A DNA stretch of 64,000 nucleotides from Microbacterium sp. MPKO10 (GTDB lineage Bacteria; Actinomycetota; Actinomycetes; Actinomycetales; Microbacteriaceae): positions 186,001 to 250,000 of the forward strand of contig NZ_JAPCHX010000005.1 of assembly GCF_026107415.2 (NCBI RefSeq). The letters are read 5' to 3'. The position numbers were made by a program, and so were the translations under genes. Numbering within the stretch: position 1 is the stretch's first letter; every line of letters begins with the position of its first letter. Below the pieces are notes generated by a model, which did not search any database, was not told where the DNA came from, and worked only from the letters and a program-made list of their open reading frames with translations. This document shows, one piece after another, positions 42,420-52,675 of this stretch.

Positions 42420-43328
42420 ATGCGCGGACTCGAGATCACGTTCGATAGCGTCTCGAAATCATACGGAACACACGTCGCGGTGCGAGACGTCACCGCGACG
42501 ATACGCCCCGGCGCGATCACCGGATTCCTCGGCCCGAACGGGGCGGGCAAGTCCACGACCATGCGCATTCTGCTCGGGATCGATAAGCCGAGCAGCGGAT
42601 CCGCGCTCGTCGGAGGTCGCCCCATGTCGGCTCTGGACGCGCCAGGCCGCACCGTGGGCGCCATGCTCAACGCGAGCGCTGTCCACCCGCGACGCACGGC
42701 GCGCGATCACCTCGCCTGGGTTGCAGCGGCAAACGGGCTCCCCCGCTCAAGCATCTCCCCTGCGCTCGAGCGCGTGGGCCTTGCCGACTCAGGCCACGTC
42801 AGAGCGTCCCGGCTGTCTCTGGGCATGCGACAGAGACTCGGGCTTGCCGCTGCACTCCTCGGCGACCCATCTGTGCTCGTCCTCGACGAGCCGCTCAACG
42901 GACTCGATCCCGAGGGAATCGTCTGGCTGCGTGATGCGCTTCGCGCGTTCGCGGCAGACGGCGGAAACGTCCTCTTGTCGAGTCACCTGATGAACGAGAT
43001 GCAGGCAACCGCCGACCGCGTCATCGTGCTGCACCGCGGAGTCCTCGTCGCCGACATGGCGGCATCCGACTTCTCCGCGCGGACAACCGGCGCAATACGC
43101 GCCGCATCCCCCGATGTACACCGCCTCCGCGAGCGGCTTGAACGTGCTGGCGGAACGACTCGAGCTGTGAGGGACCGGCCGGATGCCATTGACATCACCG
43201 AACTCGACACGCACACCGTCGGCGTACAGGCTCTCGAAGCCGGTGTTCCGCTGACCGAGCTCTGGACGCATGAGGGCACGTTGGAATCAGCGTTTCTCGA
43301 GCTCACGGCGACAGGAGAATCACGATGA
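42420..43328 (+). CDS. ABC-2 type transporter ATP-binding protein
   Basis: A 302-residue ATPase of the antibiotic/bacitracin-type export class. Walker A is GPNGAGKSTTMRILL, the signature SLGMRQRLGLAAALL (a degenerate LSGGQ as in the drug-export ABC-2 group), and Walker B VLVLDEPLNGLDPEG. Two consecutive ATGs (42417 and 42420) sit behind GGAG; the second has better spacing. It overlaps the permease gene by ATGA. With the permease and TetR it forms a self-regulated export cassette. Confidence 0.92.
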   Translation: MRGLEITFDSVSKSYGTHVAVRDVTATIRPGAITGFLGPNGAGKSTTMRILLGIDKPSSGSALVGGRPMSALDAPGRTVGAMLNASAVHPRRTARDHLAWVAAANGLPRSSISPALERVGLADSGHVRASRLSLGMRQRLGLAAALLGDPSVLVLDEPLNGLDPEGIVWLRDALRAFAADGGNVLLSSHLMNEMQATADRVIVLHRGVLVADMAASDFSARTTGAIRAASPDVHRLRERLERAGGTTRAVRDRPDAIDITELDTHTVGVQALEAGVPLTELWTHEGTLESAFLELTATGESR

Positions 43329-44086
43329 AGACCGCCCTGCTCTCTGAGCTGCTGAAGCTCAGAATTTTCATGCCCTTGGCACTGATTGCCGTGGGAGCCG
43401 GTCCGGCCGTTGCAGTGATCATCTGCGCGACACTGCCGGTCACGCAGAACAGCGGTCTCGCTGACCTGTCAGCAGAGAACATCGTGAGCGCGAGCGCGCT
43501 CGGACTTGACGCCTGCGCCGTCGCGACAATCGTGCTCGCCAGTGTGGCCGTCGGCTCCGAGTTCTCCACGGGGCAGATTACCCAGAGCCTCTGGCTCACG
43601 CCCCGCCGTCGCACATTGTTCGGAGCCAAACTGGGCTCCGTCGGAATCATCAGCATCGGCATCACAATCGTCGCGCTGGCTGGCACGTCAGTGGTGGCCG
43701 CGATCGCGCTCGCGATCGGAGGTCATGACCCGTTCGCTGTCGTCGCGGGCAACAGCATCCGCACGCTCTTCGGCAGTGCACTCATGCCCGTCTTCTACGG
43801 CCTCGTCGCGGCGTGCGCGGCCATGGTGTTTCGGTCAACGGGCGGCGCGATTATGACAGCTCTCACCCTCGTGCTGGTTGCCGGGATCACACCGTGGTTC
43901 GGCGATCGAGTGGCCGAAGCGCTGGCACCCGTCAGCCCCTCGGCGGCGATACACAGCGTCGCCGGTCTTGCCTCGCACGTCGAAGAGCTCGGGGCGCTGG
44001 GCGGAACCGTGACATTAGTATGCTGGATCGTGGCCGCGTCTGTCATCGCGGTTACTCTGTTCGCACGGAGAGACGGCGGCTCGTGA
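43325..44086 (+). CDS. ABC-2 type transporter permease
   Basis: A 253-residue integral membrane protein with six hydrophobic helices and a conserved SEFSTGQITQSLWLTPRRR loop after the second helix, as is typical of ABC-2 permeases partnered with bacitracin-type ATPases. It overlaps both neighbours (ATGA upstream, GTGA downstream). Its likely role is export of a toxic compound or lipid; the substrate is unknown. Confidence 0.88.
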   Translation: MKTALLSELLKLRIFMPLALIAVGAGPAVAVIICATLPVTQNSGLADLSAENIVSASALGLDACAVATIVLASVAVGSEFSTGQITQSLWLTPRRRTLFGAKLGSVGIISIGITIVALAGTSVVAAIALAIGGHDPFAVVAGNSIRTLFGSALMPVFYGLVAACAAMVFRSTGGAIMTALTLVLVAGITPWFGDRVAEALAPVSPSAAIHSVAGLASHVEELGALGGTVTLVCWIVAASVIAVTLFARRDGGS

Positions 44087-44667
44087 CCTCAGGATCCAGA
44101 GACTCCACACCAACGTTCACCGAAAGCGCTCGCCGAACGCAACTCGTCACGGCAGCGATCGAGCAGGTTTCTCAGCACGGGCTCGCGGGAACCTCACTTC
44201 AGAAGATCGCCGATGCGGCGGGGCTTACGAAAGCCGGCGTCATCTACTACTTCTCGACGAAGGATGCCGTGCTCGCTGCCGCCGTCGAGCAGGTCACGAA
44301 TGGCATCGTCACGAAGGTCGGAGCCGACATGGAGTCAGCCCCGACCGCCGCAACTGCGATTGAGACGTACATCCGTTCAATGCTCGCGTATATGCGTGAC
44401 AACCCGACGCACGTCGCCCTGTTGTCCGAGTCCCTGAGACACGGAGACGGTGTCGACACACGGTCACGCTGGCATGACTTCGCCGGACTCGTCGAGCAGG
44501 CGAAAAAGGAAGGCGATTTCCGCGCAGATCTTGACGCATTCACCTGTGCCGTCTGCATCGGCGGGTCGATCGACGCTCTCGTCGATCAGTGGACGCGCAA
44601 CGAGCTCGACCTCACGCGTGCTGGAGAGCAGCTCATCGAGATGGTGCGCCGAATGGCCGAAGCGTAG
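44083..44667 (+). CDS. TetR-family repressor of the ABC-2 cassette
   Basis: A 194-residue TetR regulator starting at the GTG overlapping the permease stop. The helix-turn-helix (TAAIEQVSQHGLAGTSLQKIADAAGLTKAGVIYYFSTKD, about 18-55) is intact and the C-terminal domain resembles the TetR_C_6 group. The two operator-like palindromes at 42361-42394 suggest that it represses its own operon. It precedes argG by 54 bp, which is probably unrelated. Confidence 0.9.
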   Translation: MTSGSRDSTPTFTESARRTQLVTAAIEQVSQHGLAGTSLQKIADAAGLTKAGVIYYFSTKDAVLAAAVEQVTNGIVTKVGADMESAPTAATAIETYIRSMLAYMRDNPTHVALLSESLRHGDGVDTRSRWHDFAGLVEQAKKEGDFRADLDAFTCAVCIGGSIDALVDQWTRNELDLTRAGEQLIEMVRRMAEA

Positions 44668-46137
<1,470 letters not shown>

Positions 46138-46150
46138 TCTGACGCAACGC

Positions 46151-46184
46151 AAACGGGCCGGGCTCTTCAGGGCCCGGCCCGTTT
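46151..46184. terminator. Terminator after argG
   Basis: AAACGGGCCGGGC (46151-46163) pairs with GCCCGGCCCGTTT (46172-46184), a 13-bp stem with an 8-nt loop, 13 bases after the argG stop. The A-rich left and T-rich right edges fit intrinsic termination. Confidence 0.9.
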
Positions 46185-46281
46185 GTCCTCCGCGGACGGC
46201 ATGGCACTACGATCGATGCACACGCTGTGCCGATCGCGGACCGGGATCCCTCGGGCATCCGCAGAACGAGGAGGTTCCCGC

Positions 46282-46869
46282 ATGGCGAAGCTGACGTACA
46301 CATTCCTCGCATCGCTGGATGGCTACATCAACGATGCTGACGGAAAGTTCGATTGGGCGGTTCCCGACGAAGACGTTCTCGCAGACATCAACAGGACTGA
46401 GCGCAATGTCGGGACCTTCCTTTACGGGCGCACCATGTACGAGATGATGATCGGTTGGGAGACCGACCCGCAGGCCGCTGAGCAATCACCGGGCAGCGCC
46501 GAGTTTGCCGAGATCTGGCAATCGAAAGAAAAGATCGTTTTCTCACGCACCCTGAAATCGGTGTCGACACGGAACACACGAATCGAGCGCACATTCGATC
46601 CCGAGCGCGTCCGGGCCATGAAGGATGCTGCGACTCAGGATCTCAATATCAGCGGAGCTGATATTGCGGCCTCGGCCTGGCGGGCAGATCTGATCGACGA
46701 CTGCCACCTGTACCTGGCACCGATACTTGTCGGCGGCGGCCACAGGCTCTTCCCCGAAGGAATCCATCGACCACTCGAGCTCATCAACGAACATCAGTTT
46801 TCGAACGGGATGGTTCATCTTCACTATCGCGTGAAAAGAGAGGCGGCCCGCGCCGTCCGGAGCGCGTGA
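46282..46869 (+). CDS. Dihydrofolate-reductase/RibD C-terminal domain family protein (second copy)
   Basis: A 195-residue member of the same superfamily as the protein at 12963, but with a different subgroup pattern: KLTYTFLASLDGYINDADG, TFLYGRTMYEMMIGWETDP, DLNISGADIAASAWRADLIDD and HLYLAPILVGGGHRLFP. GAGGAGG lies eight bases before the ATG at 46282; the frame is open to 46183. A presumed NADPH-dependent reductase of unknown substrate. Confidence 0.9.
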   Translation: MAKLTYTFLASLDGYINDADGKFDWAVPDEDVLADINRTERNVGTFLYGRTMYEMMIGWETDPQAAEQSPGSAEFAEIWQSKEKIVFSRTLKSVSTRNTRIERTFDPERVRAMKDAATQDLNISGADIAASAWRADLIDDCHLYLAPILVGGGHRLFPEGIHRPLELINEHQFSNGMVHLHYRVKREAARAVRSA

Positions 46870-47055
46870 GCCTCGTGCGCGTGTCAACGGTAGGCGCGCA
46901 GGAACGCTTTGCTTCCCGCTGCGATGTTGTGTTCACGCTCGTCCCTGTCACTGGGCGATGAGTCTGGAGCGAAGATCAGTCGGTTGCGGGGAATTCAGAG
47001 CAGCATTCCGGCGAACTGCTATGATCCGCGCCACACCTTCGATGAAAGGACCCTC

Positions 47056-47364
47056 ATGTCATTCCAGGCTTACCTTGACGCGGTTGAGACGAAAACCGGT
47101 CGTACCCCGCGTGAACTGCTCAAGATTGCACAAGATCGCGGCTACGACGGTGCCGATGTCAAAGCCGGCGTCATTCTCGCGTGGCTCAAAGACGACTACG
47201 GACTCGGCCGCGGCCACGGCATGGCGATGGTCCACGTCATCAAGAAGGGCCCTCAGATCGAGAGCACGCATGTCGGAACCGACGGCGCTCATCGCGACGA
47301 TTCCGACACCCTCTGGCTCGATGGCGCAGCCTCGAATCCCGCATCACCCGGCACACAGAAATGA
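47056..47364 (+). CDS. DUF4287 family protein
   Basis: A 102-residue protein from the ATG at 47056 (AAAGGA six bases upstream). SFQAYLDAVETKTGRTPRE and VILAWLKDDYGLGRGHGMAM match the small DUF4287 family of actinobacteria and others; the function is unknown. It stands alone, with 186 bp of non-coding DNA before it and a long hairpin after it. Confidence 0.85.
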   Translation: MSFQAYLDAVETKTGRTPRELLKIAQDRGYDGADVKAGVILAWLKDDYGLGRGHGMAMVHVIKKGPQIESTHVGTDGAHRDDSDTLWLDGAASNPASPGTQK

Positions 47365-47424
47365 GGTGTTGCGGCGCGATGATGCGTTGACTCGCGGCAC
47401 ATCCCACGGATGCACCTACACGAA

Positions 47425-47485
47425 GTGAGATGCCACGAAATGCCCCTCTGAAGCCACCTTCCAGGGGCATTTCGCGTCATCTCAC
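47425..47485. terminator. Very long inverted repeat between convergent genes
   Basis: GTGAGATG (47425-47432) and CGAAATGCCCCT (47436-47447) pair with AGGGGCATTTCG (47463-47474) and CATCTCAC (47478-47485). Only two mismatches interrupt a 23-bp stem; the loop is 15 nt. It is likely a bidirectional terminator and is longer than any other in the window. Confidence 0.8.
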
Positions 47486-47522
47486 TCTGCGGTGAGAGCA
47501 GCGGGAAGCCGCTGCCGTTGCC

Positions 47523-48455
47523 TCAGACGAGACCGGTGCCCGACAGCCAGTCCTTCGCAATCGTGGCCGGTGAGGCCTTCTCCTCGCCCTGGTTCCGCGC
47601 GTTCATATCGATCAGTTCCTCCGTCGTGAGCTCGGCCGATACCGCGTTGAGAGTCTCGATGACGTCATCCGTGGCAGCATCCGAGCTGATCAGCGGCACG
47701 ACGTTCTGCGGCAGGATCAGGTTCTCGGGGTCGTCCAACGTCACGAAACCGTTCTCGGCGATCGCCGGTGACGTCGTAAAGAGATCGGCAACGTTCACAT
47801 CACCGTTCGCGAGTGCCTCAACGGTGAGCGGGCCGCCCGAGTCGTTGATCGGCGTGAACCCGATGTTGTCGGCAGGCACACCATAGACGTCTGTCAGACC
47901 GGTCGGCCCATAGGGACGCTCTTTGAGCTCGGGGTTGCCGCCGACGACGAGCTTCTCATCGACGTCTGCGAGGTCGGCGAGACTTGTCACACCGTGCTCC
48001 TCGCTGAACTCCTTCGTGACGTTGTAGCTGTCTTTGTCTTCTGCCTCCGCCTGATCGAGCACCTCGAAACCGTCGGGCACGGCCTCGGTGAGCGCGTCGT
48101 ACACGTCCTCGCTCGACGTGGCATCAGCCCCATCGTCGTAATACTGCAGCAGGTTGCCCGAGTAGTCGGGGATCAGATCGATCGAGCCGTCTTCCAGGGC
48201 CGAGATGTAGACGTCACGCTGGCCGATCTGCATCGTGCGCTCGACCGTGACGCCCTGCGCTTCCAGCGCCTGCGCGTAGATCTCGGCGATGATCTCGGAC
48301 TCCGCGAAGCCAGCCGAGCCTACTTTGATCGTGGAGCTGCCGCCCTCCGATTCGTCACCCGACCCGGAGATCGTGTCGGCACTTCCGCAGGCGCTGAGGG
48401 CGAGCGCCGCTGTGAGCGCGATCCCTAAGCCCGCCATCCGTCGTGCTGTACCCAT
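47523..48455 (-). CDS. Glycine-betaine/choline-type (OpuBC/OpuCC) substrate-binding lipoprotein
   Basis: A 310-residue extracytoplasmic binding protein. The ATG at 48455 (AGAAGGG nine bases upstream) gives a basic signal with lipobox ALSAC (Cys 23), followed by KVGSAGFAESEIIAEIYAQALE, typical of the OpuBC/ProX quaternary-amine group, and DLIPDYSGNLLQYY. It delivers osmoprotectants (betaine, choline or carnitine) to the permeases. It is the last gene of the operon, 25 bp after the permease. Confidence 0.92.
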   Translation of the reverse strand: MGTARRMAGLGIALTAALALSACGSADTISGSGDESEGGSSTIKVGSAGFAESEIIAEIYAQALEAQGVTVERTMQIGQRDVYISALEDGSIDLIPDYSGNLLQYYDDGADATSSEDVYDALTEAVPDGFEVLDQAEAEDKDSYNVTKEFSEEHGVTSLADLADVDEKLVVGGNPELKERPYGPTGLTDVYGVPADNIGFTPINDSGGPLTVEALANGDVNVADLFTTSPAIAENGFVTLDDPENLILPQNVVPLISSDAATDDVIETLNAVSAELTTEELIDMNARNQGEEKASPATIAKDWLSGTGLV

Positions 48456-48480
48456 TAGTGATTCCCTTCTGATGGACATC

Positions 48481-49206
48481 TCATGCGGCATCCGCCGCCA
48501 CTGATTTGCGCGCCGGCTGGGCCGCGCTGCCGTCACGTGATCTCGCTGCGCGCACGCCCCTCGACACGACAGAACGCTCGAGCAGGGCGAAAAGCCCGTC
48601 GACGATGAGCGCGAGCACAGTCACGACGATGGCGCCGCCGATGACCGCATCCCACCGGCGCAGCGAGAGGTTGTCGAAGACAAAGCGCCCGAGCCCGCCG
48701 AGCGGCAGATATGCGGCGATCGTCGCCGTGGCAATCACCTGCAAAGCGGCCGAGCGCAACCCGCTCACGATGAGAGGCATGGCAAGCGGAATCTCGACCT
48801 TCGCCAGAATCTGCCATTCCGTCATGCCCATCGCCCGGGCGGCATCGACGGTGGAACGCTCGATCGCCTCGATGCCGGAGTACGTTCCGGCCAGCAGCGG
48901 GGGCACCGCGAGAATCGCCAGGACGATGATCACCGGCGTCAGCCCGATGCCCAGCCACAGCGCGAAAAGAAACAGCAACCCGAGGGTCGGCAGGGCGCGC
49001 AGCGAGCCCGTGACGATAACGGCCGCTCCGCGCAGCTTGCCGGTGTGCCCGATGTACAGCCCGAGCGTCACACCGACGACACCGGCGGCCACGAGGGTGA
49101 CGAGCGTGTACAGAAGGTGTTCGAGAGTGCGAATCGGGATGCCGTTCGGCCCCGCCCAGTTGGCGGCGTCGAACAGCCACGCGAAGGCATCGGCGAAGAG
49201 GCTCAT
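48481..49206 (-). CDS. Osmoprotectant ABC transporter permease (OpuBB/OpuBD-type)
   Basis: A 241-residue permease with about five to six helices and the binding-protein-dependent EAA-type loop (DAARAMGMTEWQILAKVEIPLAMPLI). Start ATG 49206 overlaps the other permease's stop (ATGA). The frame opens at 49269, but those extra residues lie within the preceding gene and are not typical. It pairs with the permease at 49203. Confidence 0.92.
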   Translation of the reverse strand: MSLFADAFAWLFDAANWAGPNGIPIRTLEHLLYTLVTLVAAGVVGVTLGLYIGHTGKLRGAAVIVTGSLRALPTLGLLFLFALWLGIGLTPVIIVLAILAVPPLLAGTYSGIEAIERSTVDAARAMGMTEWQILAKVEIPLAMPLIVSGLRSAALQVIATATIAAYLPLGGLGRFVFDNLSLRRWDAVIGGAIVVTVLALIVDGLFALLERSVVSRGVRAARSRDGSAAQPARKSVAADAA

Positions 49207-49886
49207 GCGGCCACCTCCACGCGGGCTGCGGCCCGGCGGCGCTGCGCTTTCGCGCTCGACCGCGTCCACGGCATGAGGAGTCGCCCCAGTCCGACAAGCG
49301 CGAGGTCGAAGATGACGGCGATGATGATCGTGGCGACGATGCCCGTCAGAATCTCGACGGTGAACTGCCGGTTTAGCCCGTCGATGAAGAGGTAGCCGAG
49401 ACTCGACACGCCGATGAGCGACCCGACGCTGATGAGGCTCACGGTGCTGGCCGACACCACGCGCATCCCTGCGACAAGCACCGGGCCGGCGAGAGGAAGC
49501 TCAACGGCCCAGAACCGCCCCCACTCCGAATACCCGATCGCCGTCGCCGACTGGCGCACGCTCGGCTCGACCGAGCCGAAGCCGTCGGCTGCCGACCGCA
49601 CCATCAGCGCGATGGCGTAGATCGTCATCGCCACGATGACGTTGACGGGATCGAGCTGCGTCGTACCGAGAATCGCGGGCAGCACAAGGAAGAGCGACAG
49701 CGACGGAATCGTGTACAGCAGACCGCTCACAGTGAGCAGGATGCTGCGCGAGACCGCGTAACGGTGGGCGACCCAGCCGAGCGGTACCGACAGCAGGAAC
49801 CCCAGCACGATCGGCGGGATGCTCAGCCCGATGTGCGTCAGGGTGAGCTCCCAGATCTGCTCGACGTTCGCGAAGACCCAGCTCAT
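49203..49886 (-). CDS. Osmoprotectant ABC transporter permease (OpuBB/OpuBD-type)
   Basis: A 227-residue permease with six hydrophobic segments (HIGLSIPPIVLGFLLSVPLG and LLYTIPSLSLFLVLPAILG early on) and the conserved EAA loop (ATAIGYSEWGRFWAVELPLAGPVL). Overlaps the ATPase stop by ATGA and the next permease by four bases, as expected for a tightly coupled operon. Confidence 0.92.
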   Translation of the reverse strand: MSWVFANVEQIWELTLTHIGLSIPPIVLGFLLSVPLGWVAHRYAVSRSILLTVSGLLYTIPSLSLFLVLPAILGTTQLDPVNVIVAMTIYAIALMVRSAADGFGSVEPSVRQSATAIGYSEWGRFWAVELPLAGPVLVAGMRVVSASTVSLISVGSLIGVSSLGYLFIDGLNRQFTVEILTGIVATIIIAVIFDLALVGLGRLLMPWTRSSAKAQRRRAAARVEVAA

Positions 49887-50713
49887 GCGTCGCTCGGCTG
49901 CTCCGCTCGCAAGACGCCGGCGATGCGTCCGGACGGGTCGACGGCGACGCGACGTCCGTTGCGCTCGCGCACGGTGAGGTCTCGTTTGCCGTCGTTGGCT
50001 CCGACGAAGTCAGCGACGAAGTCGTCAGCCGGAGCCGAGATGATCTCGTCGGCCGAGCCTGCCTGCACGATGTGTCCGCCCGGGCGGAGAATCACGACGT
50101 TGTCGCCAAGAAGAAACGCCTCGTCGATGTCGTGCGTGACGAACACGATGGTCTTGGCGAGCTTGCTCTGGATGCGCAGGAGCTCCTGCTGGAGCTCGCG
50201 GCGCACGATGGGGTCGACGGCGCCGAATGGCTCGTCCATCAGGAGGATGTTCGGGTCGATGGCGAGGCCGCGAGCCACACCCACGCGCTGCTGCTGTCCA
50301 CCCGAGAGCTGTGCGGGATAGCGGTCGGCGAGCGCGCGATCGAGCCCGACGGTGTCGAGCAGATCGAGTGCCGCAGCGTGCGCCGCGGACTTCTTCACGC
50401 CCGTGAGCATCGGCACGGTTGCGACGTTGTCGATGACCGTGCGATGCGGGAGCAGCCCCGAGTTCTGCATCACGTAGCCAATACGCCGGCGGAGCGTCAC
50501 GGGGTTGAGTGTCGCGATGTCGTCATCGTCAATGTGGATGCTGCCGCCCGTGGGATCGACCATGCGGTTGATCATGCGCAGGATCGTCGTCTTGCCGCAT
50601 CCGGATGATCCGACGAAGACGGTGGTCTGGCGTGAGGGGATCGTGAGGCTGAAGTCGTCAACGGCTCGCGTGCCATCGGGGAACGTCTTCGAGACGTGAT
50701 CGAACTGGATCAT
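49883..50713 (-). CDS. Osmoprotectant ABC transporter ATPase (OpuBA/ProV-type)
   Basis: A 276-residue ATPase: Walker A GSSGCGKTTILRMINRMVDP, signature LSGGQQQRVGVARGLA, Walker B NILLMDEPFGAVDPI, and H-loop VTHDIDEA, as in the betaine/carnitine uptake group. The sequence LRRRIGYVMQNSGLLPHRTV is characteristic. No C-terminal CBS pair is visible, unlike long ProV forms. It is first in the operon; the promoter should lie in 50714-50944. Confidence 0.93.
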   Translation of the reverse strand: MIQFDHVSKTFPDGTRAVDDFSLTIPSRQTTVFVGSSGCGKTTILRMINRMVDPTGGSIHIDDDDIATLNPVTLRRRIGYVMQNSGLLPHRTVIDNVATVPMLTGVKKSAAHAAALDLLDTVGLDRALADRYPAQLSGGQQQRVGVARGLAIDPNILLMDEPFGAVDPIVRRELQQELLRIQSKLAKTIVFVTHDIDEAFLLGDNVVILRPGGHIVQAGSADEIISAPADDFVADFVGANDGKRDLTVRERNGRRVAVDPSGRIAGVLRAEQPSDA

Positions 50714-51040
50714 GGTGGTCGGCGACCCTTCCCGTCAGTGGATTACAACACTAGGGAACATGACCGACATTCTCCAGAAACGGCGGCCGATTCCCCGGAA
50801 GACGGACCCACGGCAGCATCCCCTGAGACCTTCAGGGTCAGTAACGTCGAGGCCCTACGGCAGTATTCCCCAACCCGAGCGGCAGCATCCGCGGCGGCAG
50901 CAGGGACAGCAGCACGGGCAGCGTCCCCTCGACCCTGCGCTACACAATCGGAACTGAGCTCCTGAAGTTTCTGTAGCTCGGTTCCGATTGCGTAGCGCAT
51001 GACGGGAGGGGTGCCGCATGCGGCGCGCGACACGCGCGAC
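50714..51040. other. Non-coding gap of 327 bp
   Basis: The gap between the OpuB-type ATPase start and the end of the RNA methyltransferase gene holds no convincing gene. It carries two copies of the window's recurrent CAGCATCC word, Pro/Ala-rich-like low-complexity sequence and the hairpin at 50945-50990. The osmoprotectant operon promoter should be here, but no strong -35/-10 pair is visible. Confidence 0.7.
50945..50990. terminator. Hairpin downstream of the TrmH-like gene
   Basis: CAATCGGAAC (50945-50954) pairs with GTTCCGATTG (50981-50990), and inner GAGCT (50956-50960) pairs with AGCTC (50975-50979), a 16-bp stem with one T/G wobble and a 14-nt loop. It lies about 50 bases past the stop at 51041 and would terminate that minus-strand gene. 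Confidence 0.65.
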
Positions 51041-51685
51041 TCAGGACTCCCCAAACGAAACGTGCTGCGTCACCCAGGCGTGCATGGCCACAGCCGCAGC
51101 AGCGGAGGCATTGATCGAGCGCGTCGACCCGAACTGGCTGATCTCGACGACGGCCTCGCACGCCTCGATCGCTTCGGCTGAAAGCCCGGGCCCCTCCTGC
51201 CCGAAGAGCATGATGCACCGGTCGGGAAACGCGAACGTCTCGATGATCACCGAGCCCGGCACGTTGTCGATGCCGATGATCGGCAGGTCGGCTTCGCGCG
51301 CCGCCTCGACCAGATCACCGACGGTCGGGTGGTGCACGACGTGCTGGTAGCGATCGGTCACCATGGCACCGCGCTTGTTCCAGCGGCGACGACCCACGAT
51401 GTGCACGGTATCGGCGGCGAATGCATTCGCGCTGCGCACGATCGAGCCGATGTTCATGTCGTGCTGCCAGTTCTCGATCGCCACGTGGAACGGATGCCGC
51501 ACCTCGTCGAGATCCGCGACGATCGCCTCCATGCGCCAGTACCGATACCGATCGATGACGTTGCGTGTGTCGCCCTTCTCGAGAAGCTCTGGGTCGTACT
51601 GCTCCCCCTCGGGCCACTCGCCTGGCCACGGGCCAACGCCGTTCGTCGACAGCTCATGGCTCGGGGGCAAAGCAGCATCCGTCAT
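51041..51685 (-). CDS. TrmH-family RNA methyltransferase
   Basis: A 214-residue SPOUT-class 2'-O-methyltransferase. It has NWQHDMNIGSIVRSANAF (motif 1: N, G, R), CIMLFGQEGPGLS (motif 2) and SQFGSTRSINASAAAAVAMH (motif 3). Unlike the 282-residue protein at 39531 it lacks a long N-terminal RNA-binding domain, so the two are not interchangeable. The target RNA is unknown. Divergent from the manganese operon. Confidence 0.92.
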   Translation of the reverse strand: MTDAALPPSHELSTNGVGPWPGEWPEGEQYDPELLEKGDTRNVIDRYRYWRMEAIVADLDEVRHPFHVAIENWQHDMNIGSIVRSANAFAADTVHIVGRRRWNKRGAMVTDRYQHVVHHPTVGDLVEAAREADLPIIGIDNVPGSVIIETFAFPDRCIMLFGQEGPGLSAEAIEACEAVVEISQFGSTRSINASAAAAVAMHAWVTQHVSFGES

Positions 51686-51735
51686 ATCTCAACCGTAGCC
51701 GGAGACAGTGGCGTCGTCGGACGAGCCAGATCATT

Positions 51736-51778
51736 TTTCGGTTGACCAAAACTTTGCTAGGTTTTCGGTATGCCGAAA
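51736..51778. promoter_or_regulatory. Two MntR/DtxR-type boxes before the manganese operon
   Basis: TTTCGG-TATG-CCGAAA (51763-51778) is a perfect 16-bp inverted repeat that includes the start codon. TTTCGG-TTGA-CCAAAA (51736-51751) differs in one arm base and lies 27 bp upstream, overlapping a TTGACC -35-like box. Both match the site before mntH at 54199-54214. Confidence 0.75.
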
Positions 51779-52675
51779 TCACTTATTGCGGGTTTTGCCA
51801 GCGCCGCACTCGTCGCCTCGCTCACGGGATGCGCCGCAAGCGACACCGAAGCCGACGAACGCCCTCACGTCCTCACCACATTCACTGTTTTGCAGGATCT
51901 CGCCCAGAACATCGCCGGCGATGAGATCGTGGTGACCTCGATCACCAAGATCGGCGCTGAGATCCACGGCTACGAGCCGACGCCGTCAGACGTCGCGCAT
52001 GCGAGCGACGCCGACCTCATCCTGGCAAACGGCCTGGGCCTCGAATCATGGTTCGAGCAGTTCACGGCCCACGCGGATGCTCCGACGGTTGTGCTGAGCG
52101 AGGGCATCGATCCCATCGGCATCACCGTCGGCGAACACACCGGCCAGCCGAATCCGCACGCGTGGATGTCGCCCGTCGCCGCGCGCACGTACGTCGCCAA
52201 CACCGTGTCGGCGTTCAGCGATCTGCTGCCCGAGTCCGCCTCCGTCTTCGAACAGAACGCAGAAGAATACGTCCGCGAACTCGAGCAGATCGAGAACGAG
52301 ATCGAGGTTGCCGTCGACGATCTTCCCGCCGAGCATCGGCTTCTCGTCACCTGCGAGGGCGCCTTCAGCTATCTCGCCCGAGACGTCGGCCTCGACGAAG
52401 CGTTTCTGTGGGCGGTGAACCAGGACGACCAGGGGACGCCGCAGCAGATCGCGTCGGTCGTCGAGACCGTCGCCGACCGCAATGTTCCCGCGGTGTTCTG
52501 CGAATCGACGGTGAGCGACCGCGCGCAGAAGCAGGTAGCAGCCGACACGGGAGCGCGCTTCGGCGGAACGCTCTACGTCGATTCCCTATCTGACGGTGAT
52601 CCCGTCCCAACCTATCTCGACCTGCTGCGCCACGACGTCGATGTGATCGTCGCCGCGCTCGGGGCCGCACAGTGA
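51770..52675 (+). CDS. Manganese ABC transporter substrate-binding lipoprotein
   Basis: A 301-residue cluster-9 metal-binding protein. Lipobox SLTGC (Cys 21). The four expected metal ligands are present: His 66 (AEIHGYEP), His 130 (NPHAWMSP), Glu 196 (TCEGAFSYLARD) and Asp 271 (YVDSLS). A Glu, rather than His, at the third position is the pattern of PsaA/MntC-type manganese binders, so Mn is preferred over Zn. The start codon lies inside a regulator box. First gene of the operon with ATPase, permease, Nramp and regulator. Confidence 0.92.
   Translation: MPKSLIAGFASAALVASLTGCAASDTEADERPHVLTTFTVLQDLAQNIAGDEIVVTSITKIGAEIHGYEPTPSDVAHASDADLILANGLGLESWFEQFTAHADAPTVVLSEGIDPIGITVGEHTGQPNPHAWMSPVAARTYVANTVSAFSDLLPESASVFEQNAEEYVRELEQIENEIEVAVDDLPAEHRLLVTCEGAFSYLARDVGLDEAFLWAVNQDDQGTPQQIASVVETVADRNVPAVFCESTVSDRAQKQVAADTGARFGGTLYVDSLSDGDPVPTYLDLLRHDVDVIVAALGAAQ

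Noticed and set aside
50743-51054. Possible 103-residue minus-strand gene in the gap before the RNA methyltransferase
   Set aside because: It overlaps the end of the methyltransferase gene, contains the perfect hairpin at 50945-50990 and is Ala-rich without a recognisable fold or ribosome binding site.
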